This document shows positions 55,910-64,000 of a stretch of DNA of 64,000 bases, piece after piece. The stretch comes from Candidatus Aenigmatarchaeota archaeon (GTDB lineage: Archaea > Aenigmatarchaeota > Aenigmatarchaeia > CG10238-14): NCBI GenBank assembly GCA_018304545.1, contig JAGVVZ010000006.1, positions 40,239 through 104,238 on the forward strand, given 5' to 3'. The notes beneath the pieces were generated by a model. It saw only the letters and a program-made list of their open reading frames with translations. It was not told the origin of the DNA and did not search any database. A program made the translations under genes and the position numbers. The first letter of the stretch is position 1. Each line of letters starts with the position of its first letter.

Positions 55910-57931
55910 TTAAGAAACTATCTCTAGGATAGCAACATCTGAATTCATATAAATTGTTTTGAAATAAGTCATATTAAGTTCATTCAATTCTATTTTCTCA
56001 ATTGTGTTTCTGGAGTAAAACATGCTTTTTGTTATAAAAATATGGGTTACATTATGTTTTTTTAACAGTTGAACGAATTCTTTGTCTTTGTAGCCATTGC
56101 TGCCTATCTTCTCTATGATCTGAATTCTATCAATTATTGATGGGTCATTAACATTATCTGCTATAGTTGTAGCTGGAAACAAAACCTTTCTGCCAGTAAT
56201 CGGAAATATCCACTGACCAGAATCTCCTACAAAGGCACCTGCCTCTATATCACTAACTGAATTAAGAATGGTTATATTCTTTGGGAGGGTGTTTATGAAC
56301 TTAAAGGATTCCAAGTCATATCCAGAAATGGGTTTTCTTTCAGCCAAGCTTGTCAAGTGGGAATACAAAAATAGAGAACTGGAAATGAAAATGATTATTA
56401 GAAATATGGATGAAAACGGCACTGATTCCAATTTCTTTCTTTTTATATTGTCTACGATGGGAAGAGAAAAGCCGTGGGAAAGAATTAACGAGACTGGGAG
56501 AATGAATAGGAACTTAATTCTGGAGGGATATATGTAGTACCACCCAGGAAATTTGATTTGGAACACTACCTGAAAAGTGCTCAGAAGTATGAAAATCAGA
56601 TACCACGATAGGATTATCCGCGACTCTGTGCCTTTGTTTTTCAGAATTACATAAACCGAATACGCAAAGAACAAAGATGCTGTGGTACCGGCGAGATTTG
56701 ATATGTTTAGCGGATTCAAATAATTCAGGGAGGAATATTTAGTTAAGTAGAAGAACCATACGCCATTAATATTGTTAAAGAGAAAATAAACAGGTTCGAT
56801 AAAACTAAACCAGTCAAATCTTTTCAGCGGGTTTATAAAATTGCTTTGTATGTTCCATTGCTCTATTATATTATCGGGATTAGAGCTCTTCATATCTGAC
56901 AAAACATCAAAATAGAAAAAGGAAAAGAGGAGCAAAAATGAAGCGCCCAGATAAGGCATAGATTTTCTAATATTTTCTTTCGTCTCTTTGTTGAACAAAT
57001 AGAATATAAAAACTGGAAGCAGTATGACAAACAGGAAAAATACTGTCAGTGAATGCACTAATATGCCGCCCAAAACCAATAAATTAAACAGGATTATTTT
57101 TTTTATAGTGAATGATCTCATTAAACTCAAAAATACAAATGCTATGATCGGGAGAAGGAAATATACTGTGGCTATGGAATTCATCCCAGCAACAAAGGAG
57201 TAAGTGGGGAAACTAGATATCACGGCTAAAATCAAAGTGATGATTTTCTGACTATTATTTTTCAAAAGCATATCTGCTAACAGAAATACACCAAAAGGGA
57301 ATAACGCATGCAAAATATTGGTTAAAAAAAGAGCACTAGTTTGGAACGAAGATCCAAAAAAATAAAACCATGATAAAACAGATGGAAATCCAGGGGAATA
57401 ATTCAGTTTTATAGGAAGCAGCGGATCCCAAGTCTCTGGAATCTTTTGATTATCAACTATGAGTCTGGCTATGGAAGATGTCATTACCGGGTCAGCAAAC
57501 AGGGGACCTTCCATGTTTTTTATTGTATATAAACGCAAAAATAAAGAAAAAAACAAGAGAAATAATATTACAAAATTGTAAAGATTCGCTCTTGAGTTTT
57601 TAACTGTAAAATTTGTGTAAAGATTTTTTTTAAAATAAAAGTGGGATAAAAAGATAGGTAATATAGATAAAAAGATAGAAATCTGGTTCAGATTTATATT
57701 CAGAGCACTCAAAACGTAAGTTACAATCGAGGAGTATACTAAACCCAAAGAAAGGCCAACTGTAAGTTTTAAAATGTATTGCATGTCAGGCAAGAAAATA
57801 TCCGCTAAAAGATACCCTGGTATTATAAACAAAAACAATAAAACTAAGGTAAAGTTAAAACCGGTGATGAAAGAGATGAGTGCTAATATAGACAAGACAA
57901 GCGCAAGTTCTGTCGAAATCAATAACTTCAT
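55910..57931 (-). CDS. polytopic membrane protein (GT-C-like)
   Basis: 673 aa; many TM segments. Confidence 0.55.
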   Translation of the reverse strand: MKLLISTELALVLSILALISFITGFNFTLVLLFLFIIPGYLLADIFLPDMQYILKLTVGLSLGLVYSSIVTYVLSALNINLNQISIFLSILPIFLSHFYFKKNLYTNFTVKNSRANLYNFVILFLLFFSLFLRLYTIKNMEGPLFADPVMTSSIARLIVDNQKIPETWDPLLPIKLNYSPGFPSVLSWFYFFGSSFQTSALFLTNILHALFPFGVFLLADMLLKNNSQKIITLILAVISSFPTYSFVAGMNSIATVYFLLPIIAFVFLSLMRSFTIKKIILFNLLVLGGILVHSLTVFFLFVILLPVFIFYLFNKETKENIRKSMPYLGASFLLLFSFFYFDVLSDMKSSNPDNIIEQWNIQSNFINPLKRFDWFSFIEPVYFLFNNINGVWFFYLTKYSSLNYLNPLNISNLAGTTASLFFAYSVYVILKNKGTESRIILSWYLIFILLSTFQVVFQIKFPGWYYIYPSRIKFLFILPVSLILSHGFSLPIVDNIKRKKLESVPFSSIFLIIIFISSSLFLYSHLTSLAERKPISGYDLESFKFINTLPKNITILNSVSDIEAGAFVGDSGQWIFPITGRKVLFPATTIADNVNDPSIIDRIQIIEKIGSNGYKDKEFVQLLKKHNVTHIFITKSMFYSRNTIEKIELNELNMTYFKTIYMNSDVAILEIVS

Positions 57932-57932
57932 T

Positions 57933-59717
57933 TTACTCCCTGTTTAAATCATAATAAAATACAAAACTTAGACATCTGTTATCTGTGGCATTCTCCACAT
58001 TATTCGGTGTGTCACAGCCATCTTCAGAATTGAAGAACAAGGTATTTTTCTTTGGTTCAAGTGATATCATTAAATCCACATATGTCTTGTCCCCAACTGG
58101 TATTTCATACGTGCCCATATGTTTATCTCCAACAGAAACTGATAAGGTACGATTCTTATGGTATGATTGGACAATAATAAATGTCTTCATTTCTGCGGGC
58201 GATCCTAAAGGATTTTTTAACATAATTTCGGATCTATTAGACATCCAACGTATCTTATTGGTATCACGGAATTCTAAATCAAACCATCCATTTGAAACGT
58301 TGATTAAAGTACTACTCATCAAATTACTGTTCAAACTGATATTCTGAAATCCAATAGAAACACATCTCTTATCATTTACTGGTATAAAGCACGGCGTATC
58401 TGATCTAAATTCAATCACATTTAAGCCCCTATCTATTTTGATAATTTGAGTTGGAAACTGAGACCACTCCGTTTTAGCATCAATGATACTTATTAGTTTG
58501 TTGTTTGCATAAACAGAAACACTTTTTGGCACTTTATAACTTGCTATAATAGAGTCAAAGGTTATGAAAGAGTCATTACTAGATAGGTATGTTATCCTTG
58601 CTGACTGGTTTGCCCAAACTACTCCTGTTGAATCCTGTTCGTAGAAGCCGTCGGAAAATTCGTATGAAGAATAACCTGAAACGGGGGTATATGTCAGGTT
58701 CTGTATGCCGAAGGAGATGCATCTGGAGTCATTTTTTGGTATTGAACACCCGCCAGAGGAGATGAAATCTATTATGTTAACGCCTTTTTTGAGATTCAAA
58801 ATTAAAGGTGGTGGGGGTCTCCAAGTATTTTTAATTTTTAAATCAACTATGTTATCGTCATTTATTTTTATTTTTAAGTTCCTAGATTTATTATTACTAA
58901 TAATTAAAAAATTCATTAAAATCTGTGAATCTTTGTCAGATAGATATGTTATTCTTGCTGATTGGTTGGCCCAGATTGTCCCTGTCGAGTCTATTTCATA
59001 AAATCCGTTTTCAAATATAATGGAGCCAAGACTCTCAACTACCGGATCAAAACTCTGTTTATCTGAACTCAATAGTCTTAAATTTCTCAATGAAATGCTC
59101 AGACATCTGGTGTCAGTGGAATTTTCAATTTCTTGTGGTGTGTCACAACCACTTAGCGATTCAATAAAAATTTTATTCAAACCCGGTTTGGGAGACATAT
59201 AGAGTTCCACTTCATCGGGTTTCCCAACGATCAGTGTTTTAATATCACCATCATTAAGGTGAATTATCAGTGGTCTAGGCACGCGATAACTTTCTGCGAT
59301 AAAACTTAATTTAATTTTTTTGGCATTATTTGATGGATTGATAACATATAATGTAGCGTTTTCGCCCATCCAAGAAACAATTCCCTCTCTTTTTGTTTTT
59401 TCAACAATGTGCCAATCTTTATTTAAAAAAACATTACAGCAAATGTAAGGCTCTAAACGAAAAAATGTTATAGAAGGAATAGAAATTATAGAGTATCCTA
59501 TTGGTTGTGCCGGATAATATTTATCATCTATCTTTATTGAGTTTTCAAGAATTTCATCGCTTGCCAGAGTATGATCATCTATTAGAACTCTGGCAGTATC
59601 ATAAAGATTTTGAGCATCTATCGAGTATTGATAATTATTAACTCTTATAAAAAGTAACCCTAAAAATGTAGATAAAAAAAACAGCAACAGAACTCTATTT
59701 GTTAATATAGCCATCAA
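57933..59717 (-). CDS. membrane-anchored extracytoplasmic protein with four repeated Cys-containing modules
   Basis: 594 aa; C-x(4-12)-D-x-RC-[LIV]-S motif four times. Confidence 0.75.
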   Translation of the reverse strand: MMAILTNRVLLLFFLSTFLGLLFIRVNNYQYSIDAQNLYDTARVLIDDHTLASDEILENSIKIDDKYYPAQPIGYSIISIPSITFFRLEPYICCNVFLNKDWHIVEKTKREGIVSWMGENATLYVINPSNNAKKIKLSFIAESYRVPRPLIIHLNDGDIKTLIVGKPDEVELYMSPKPGLNKIFIESLSGCDTPQEIENSTDTRCLSISLRNLRLLSSDKQSFDPVVESLGSIIFENGFYEIDSTGTIWANQSARITYLSDKDSQILMNFLIISNNKSRNLKIKINDDNIVDLKIKNTWRPPPPLILNLKKGVNIIDFISSGGCSIPKNDSRCISFGIQNLTYTPVSGYSSYEFSDGFYEQDSTGVVWANQSARITYLSSNDSFITFDSIIASYKVPKSVSVYANNKLISIIDAKTEWSQFPTQIIKIDRGLNVIEFRSDTPCFIPVNDKRCVSIGFQNISLNSNLMSSTLINVSNGWFDLEFRDTNKIRWMSNRSEIMLKNPLGSPAEMKTFIIVQSYHKNRTLSVSVGDKHMGTYEIPVGDKTYVDLMISLEPKKNTLFFNSEDGCDTPNNVENATDNRCLSFVFYYDLNRE

Positions 59718-59771
59718 AAAATATTATAAAAATCATATTAATAAATAAGACATTATAAATTATATTAATAA

Positions 59772-61148
59772 ATGAAAAGGCAATTCGATAAAAAAAAAAT
59801 ATTTGTGGGAATTCTAGCTATTTTGATTTTCTCATTTTTGTTCATTAAAAGCATTTACAATTACAACCAATACTTCACCGTAAATAAAGATATTGTGGGA
59901 ATGAGATTTCTTAACATAATCACATTAGCTTTAAGTTCTGTTGTCCTGTATAAATTTTCAAAAGAATTTTTAAATGAGAATCATGCCTTCTCGGCAAGTC
60001 TTTTGTTCTTAGTAACGCCTATAATAACATACACAATAGTTGAGTGGACACATATAACAAGTGTTTTTTTCGTTCTTGTTATTTTCTATGGGTTCTACCT
60101 ATACATGAAAACAAATGAACTGAAATGGCTTATAATATTTTCCGTTTTTTCTGGTTTTTTAGGTAACATAAGATACGTAGAAGTGGTTATGATTATACCA
60201 TTGTTGATCTATATAACTTACACTATTATAAAAAACAAACGATACAATCACTTAATTTTATTTTCACTACTGTTTACGATTTCCATTTCACCAACATTGT
60301 TATTTCAATACATGCATTTTGGAAATCCGTTTTTAACACCTTATCATCTGAGACCCTATTCATTGGGAGATCATCCTAAAACAAACATAGCAAAGGAATT
60401 CGATGTAACAAGATCTATTAGTACAATTCCATATATGTTAATAGACTTTAACCCCGATAAAATACCACCCACAACTGGAGACACAGATTACTCATTCAGA
60501 TACTTTAAATCGTCAGTTTTGCAATCAACCCCGTTTTTTAGCTTATCTGTTTTTGGCATATGCTTTCTGTTTAAAGAAAGCAAAAAATTCATAACCCTGC
60601 TTATTCTTTCTATGTCACTGATAACTATAACATATTCATCTTGGGTATATTACGGCGGGGGATGGACAGTGAGTATGAGATATCTATCTACTTTAATTCC
60701 GTTCTTATTAATTTTTGCGATGGCGGCAGTACAGAAACTGAAAATTGAAAAATCATACATGCTCTTGAATTTACTAATTACGATCCCATTAATCATATTT
60801 TTGCTGATTTTGCCTCTCAGAAATATGACATATCCATCTGCCTTGAACAATGTACCCCAAAAAAGATTAATGAATCCAATAAACTTGTTTTTGTCAATAG
60901 CTCTGCTTTTAAGCTATACAATACATTACTTGACTGGTAACAAACTGTTATCCAAAATTACATTAAGTTTATTTGTAGTATCAATTGCATCGAGCATCGT
61001 AATGGTATTTATTGTTGACAACATCATAACCTTTACAGGTAGCTATTTGACTTTGTTCATATATAATTTCTCATCTAGTTTTTTCATGAGCTTGACTTTT
61101 CTGTCTTCTTTAATATATTTAATCTTATATTTAACAAATAAAATTTAA
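59772..61148 (+). CDS. polytopic GT-C (PMT/ArnT-like) membrane glycosyltransferase
   Basis: 458 aa; multi-TM; LLFLVTPIITYTIVEWTHITSVFFVLVIFYGFYLYM. Confidence 0.65.
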   Translation: MKRQFDKKKIFVGILAILIFSFLFIKSIYNYNQYFTVNKDIVGMRFLNIITLALSSVVLYKFSKEFLNENHAFSASLLFLVTPIITYTIVEWTHITSVFFVLVIFYGFYLYMKTNELKWLIIFSVFSGFLGNIRYVEVVMIIPLLIYITYTIIKNKRYNHLILFSLLFTISISPTLLFQYMHFGNPFLTPYHLRPYSLGDHPKTNIAKEFDVTRSISTIPYMLIDFNPDKIPPTTGDTDYSFRYFKSSVLQSTPFFSLSVFGICFLFKESKKFITLLILSMSLITITYSSWVYYGGGWTVSMRYLSTLIPFLLIFAMAAVQKLKIEKSYMLLNLLITIPLIIFLLILPLRNMTYPSALNNVPQKRLMNPINLFLSIALLLSYTIHYLTGNKLLSKITLSLFVVSIASSIVMVFIVDNIITFTGSYLTLFIYNFSSSFFMSLTFLSSLIYLILYLTNKI

Positions 61149-61149
61149 A

Positions 61150-61806
61150 ATGAAAATATCTATAGTTATACCGACATTAAACGAAGAAGTTGGGTTATAT
61201 CACACACTAAGCTGTATTCCTAAATTTATCAATGAAATTATAATTGTAGATGGGTATTCCACAGACAACACCATACAAATAGCTAGAACATTCAGAACTA
61301 GAGTATATTTTGATGACGTGGGAAAAGGATCTGCATTAATAAAAGGCATGAAAAAGGCTACAGGAGATATAATAATAATTGCCGATGGTGACTTTGCCCA
61401 TGATTTTAAAGACATAAAAAAAATGGTAGAGTTATTAAACGACTATGATATTTGCATGCCATCTAGGTTTCTAAAGGGAGGCGGATCAAACGACATAACA
61501 TTCACCAGACGTCTCGCAAACTTTTTTATAGCTAAATCAATTAACTTCATTTGGAATTCCGGCTTCACTGATGTTTGCTATGGATTCAGGGCTATGAAAA
61601 AAGATATAGTCGAAATACTTGATCTAAAATCATCTGGTTTTGAAATAGAAACAGAGTTGTCTATTAAGGTAGCTAAGAAGAAAATAAAGTATATAGAAAT
61701 GCCCACATTTGAAAATAAAAGAAAATGGGGGTTTGGTAAATTAAATACAGTAAAAGATGGGTTAAGAATATTGAATAGAATAGTCGTAGAGATGTTTTCA
61801 AAATAA
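61150..61806 (+). CDS. family 2 glycosyltransferase (dolichol-phosphate sugar synthase-like)
   Basis: 218 aa; ISIVIPTLNEEVGL, EIIIVDGYSTDNT, IIIADGDFAHDFKDI. Confidence 0.88.
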   Translation: MKISIVIPTLNEEVGLYHTLSCIPKFINEIIIVDGYSTDNTIQIARTFRTRVYFDDVGKGSALIKGMKKATGDIIIIADGDFAHDFKDIKKMVELLNDYDICMPSRFLKGGGSNDITFTRRLANFFIAKSINFIWNSGFTDVCYGFRAMKKDIVEILDLKSSGFEIETELSIKVAKKKIKYIEMPTFENKRKWGFGKLNTVKDGLRILNRIVVEMFSK

Positions 61807-63882
61807 TCATTTAATCGATGTCAGATTTAAATCATATATTTTAAAACTTAAACACCTAGAATCAGTGGAATTTTCAGCGATGCCAACATAACCGCAGTCT
61901 TCTACAGATATCAACTCTAATATATTTTCACCTTTATGCAAGTTTAATTCTTGGATAAGTGCATGATTAACTGAATCGTATGACCCAACAAATTCTCCAT
62001 TGAGATAAATCTGAAGAATTCTTTGTTTATAAAATGGGTATAACTCTATAACAATTTTCGATCTTGTATTGTCGCGTGAGAATATTTTTACTACACCATC
62101 TTGAGACATAAATCTGTATATTCTTCCATTATCATGTTCCTCGTTATACCAACCTGCGGTATATATTGTACTCTTAAGTGAGATAAAAGAAATAAAAACA
62201 ACTAAAAAAACAGAAATAAACATTAACTTATGTTGAAATTTTAGATAACTAGACCAAATAATGAAAACAAATAATGAAATTAAGTAAAGGACAAAAAACT
62301 TCGTGTTTATAACTAAAAATCCATTTGGTAATATAACAGAAGTGGGATAATACTCAAATTTTGGAATATTGCTCATCGAGTTGATTCTTATGTCAGGAAG
62401 CTCGCCTCTCAAAAAACCGTCTATCAGAATACTTACAGGACCATGATGCAAAAATGCTGGTATAAAATGCCCGTATAAGACATTTGCAAGTTCTATAGAT
62501 TTACTAGAAAATGTTTTTGTGTACCAGTGTAAATAAAATGTGGCACTATCAATTGCATGAGGTTCTTCCCAAGATGCACTGAAACTTGAAATATTATGAA
62601 GGATTGAGATAATAATCAAAATAAAAAACAGGTAATAAAGAATTTTGTTTTTGTTTTTTTCAACAAAAAAAACCAGTGGAATAAGCAAAAATGGGATTAG
62701 TGTAGCAAAATGCTTAGGACCAAAGTTTGTACCGCCCCACCAATATAAAATAGAACCATAAAAAAGTATAAACTGCAGAATCAAAACAAGGAGAAATACA
62801 GTCAGTTCTCTGTTGTTTTTATATAAAATAAATAAACCGATGAAAGAAAATAAAAGAAGAGGATAGTAAAATAAAAGGCCTCTGTATGGTAGAAATAGAA
62901 TTTTCGTTATTGTAGATAATATGTAAACGGGATTTAGATAGAAATGAATAAGGGTTGATTTTACACAATGGTCATAAAATACGTCAATACAGGGGGAAAT
63001 ATCTGGGTCCAGAAAAATTAGAGTGAATGTTATTGGATTGGAGAAAATAATAAAATTGTATATAAAAAGTGGTAATATTCCCAGTAAAACGCCTAATATA
63101 AATTTTGGAATAACTGAGAATTTTTTGGTGTATAGCAAAAATATAAAACTTGGGATAAACATAAATATCGTGGTGTAATCCACAACAATTGAAAACGATA
63201 AAAACAACCCAGAAATAAAGTAATATTTTCTATCTAATTCTTCATTATGCAATTTTAACATTATATGAAAAGACAAAAACACGAGAAATGCTGCTAATAT
63301 GTTGCCATTAAAAATGGTACTATAAGGTAAAATTAAAGTACCCAATCCCATAGAAAAGGTTATCAAAATCGCGTATTTTTCCTTTTCAGTAAACATTTTT
63401 GCTGTTTTATACATCAGAACTATTAATAATGCACTTGGTAGAGATGAGAAAAAAACAGTGAGCAATATACGAGAGATCAAAATTTTGTCATCGGGATTTA
63501 AAAGAGCATAAGTTACAGTATCAAACTGTGGTTCTTCTATATATAGAGGCTTCTCGGTATCTTGTTCTAAAAAGTTTTTAAAAACAAGATTTAATGAAAA
63601 ATATAATTGTGCGCCCAAAATAGACTGTCCTGGAGCTTTATCAGTATAATAATGGCCATTATAAAAAGATCGGTCGCCTGTTGTATTAGCGTTGTCATCT
63701 ATTTCTAGTTTCTGATTTTCAACTATAGATTTTATCAAGGCGAATCTTGAATCTTCACTCCAACCAGACCATCTAATAAAAAATAATGATACTATAAAGA
63801 AAGTTAAAAATAGTTTTACATCAATCCTATCCAGAATTTTTTTGATCATGATCATAAATATTATATAACAAACAATAATCAA
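61807..63882 (-). CDS. polytopic PMT-like membrane protein with C-terminal Cys module
   Basis: 691 aa; multi-TM; C-terminus GENILELISVEDCGYVGIAENSTDSRCLSFKIYDLNL. Confidence 0.65.
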   Translation of the reverse strand: MIIVCYIIFMIMIKKILDRIDVKLFLTFFIVSLFFIRWSGWSEDSRFALIKSIVENQKLEIDDNANTTGDRSFYNGHYYTDKAPGQSILGAQLYFSLNLVFKNFLEQDTEKPLYIEEPQFDTVTYALLNPDDKILISRILLTVFFSSLPSALLIVLMYKTAKMFTEKEKYAILITFSMGLGTLILPYSTIFNGNILAAFLVFLSFHIMLKLHNEELDRKYYFISGLFLSFSIVVDYTTIFMFIPSFIFLLYTKKFSVIPKFILGVLLGILPLFIYNFIIFSNPITFTLIFLDPDISPCIDVFYDHCVKSTLIHFYLNPVYILSTITKILFLPYRGLLFYYPLLLFSFIGLFILYKNNRELTVFLLVLILQFILFYGSILYWWGGTNFGPKHFATLIPFLLIPLVFFVEKNKNKILYYLFFILIIISILHNISSFSASWEEPHAIDSATFYLHWYTKTFSSKSIELANVLYGHFIPAFLHHGPVSILIDGFLRGELPDIRINSMSNIPKFEYYPTSVILPNGFLVINTKFFVLYLISLFVFIIWSSYLKFQHKLMFISVFLVVFISFISLKSTIYTAGWYNEEHDNGRIYRFMSQDGVVKIFSRDNTRSKIVIELYPFYKQRILQIYLNGEFVGSYDSVNHALIQELNLHKGENILELISVEDCGYVGIAENSTDSRCLSFKIYDLNLTSIK

Positions 63883-63888
63883 TAATAA

Positions 63889-64000
63889 TTATTTACTAGA
63901 CATTCTACCTATTTGTATGATCCTCAAATCACTCAGAGCTACGCTAACGCACCTTTTATCCTTCTCTCCCAGAATATCACAACCTTCTGGGGCATGAAAT
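63889..64000 (-). CDS. 3' end of a further protein carrying the same Cys module (truncated by window edge)
   Basis: ...FHAPEGCDILGEKDKRCVSVALSDLRIIQIGRMSSK-stop. Confidence 0.6.
   Translation of the reverse strand, partial: FHAPEGCDILGEKDKRCVSVALSDLRIIQIGRMSSK

Noticed and set aside
1-64000. CRISPR array or cas genes
   Set aside because: No regularly spaced direct repeats and no Cas-like proteins seen by eye on either strand.

Overview
Archaeal chromosomal window, AT-rich. The gene content (archaeal PEP carboxylase, ribosomal protein L35Ae, Dph6-like protein, short or leaderless transcripts, many Thr/Pro-linked surface proteins) fits a DPANN/Aenigmarchaeota-like genome, but that placement is inference. 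Main blocks: (1) a TldD/TldE protease operon (1-3.2 kb); (2) a ~7.6 kb integrated element (about 4104-11732) inserted at the 3' end of an unusual intron- or insertion-bearing tRNA gene. It has a full-length tyrosine integrase, a 12-bp core repeat, 12-bp inverted end repeats, a D5/P4-type SF3 helicase, a membrane-anchored Mrr-type nuclease and a proteasome-like Ntn hydrolase; (3) a SerK-like ParB-domain protein and various surface proteins; (4) a metabolic string PEP synthase - PEP carboxylase - aminotransferase - AspRS; (5) a compact divergent locus (36.9-44.8 kb) with two MNT-HEPN proteins, a xylose-isomerase/EndoIV-like TIM barrel, a 651-aa coiled-coil-rich protein, two mini membrane proteins, a tandem paralogous pair and a possibly frameshifted small gene. 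This is my best candidate for an undescribed system; (6) PEF-CTERM-like secreted proteins, an NTase two-gene module and a surface protein carrying a mini Hint/intein-like domain; (7) a glycosyltransferase cluster (52-64 kb) with a recurring Cys-containing extracytoplasmic module. No rRNA or CRISPR array was found. All family calls are by eye from the translations; no database search was run.
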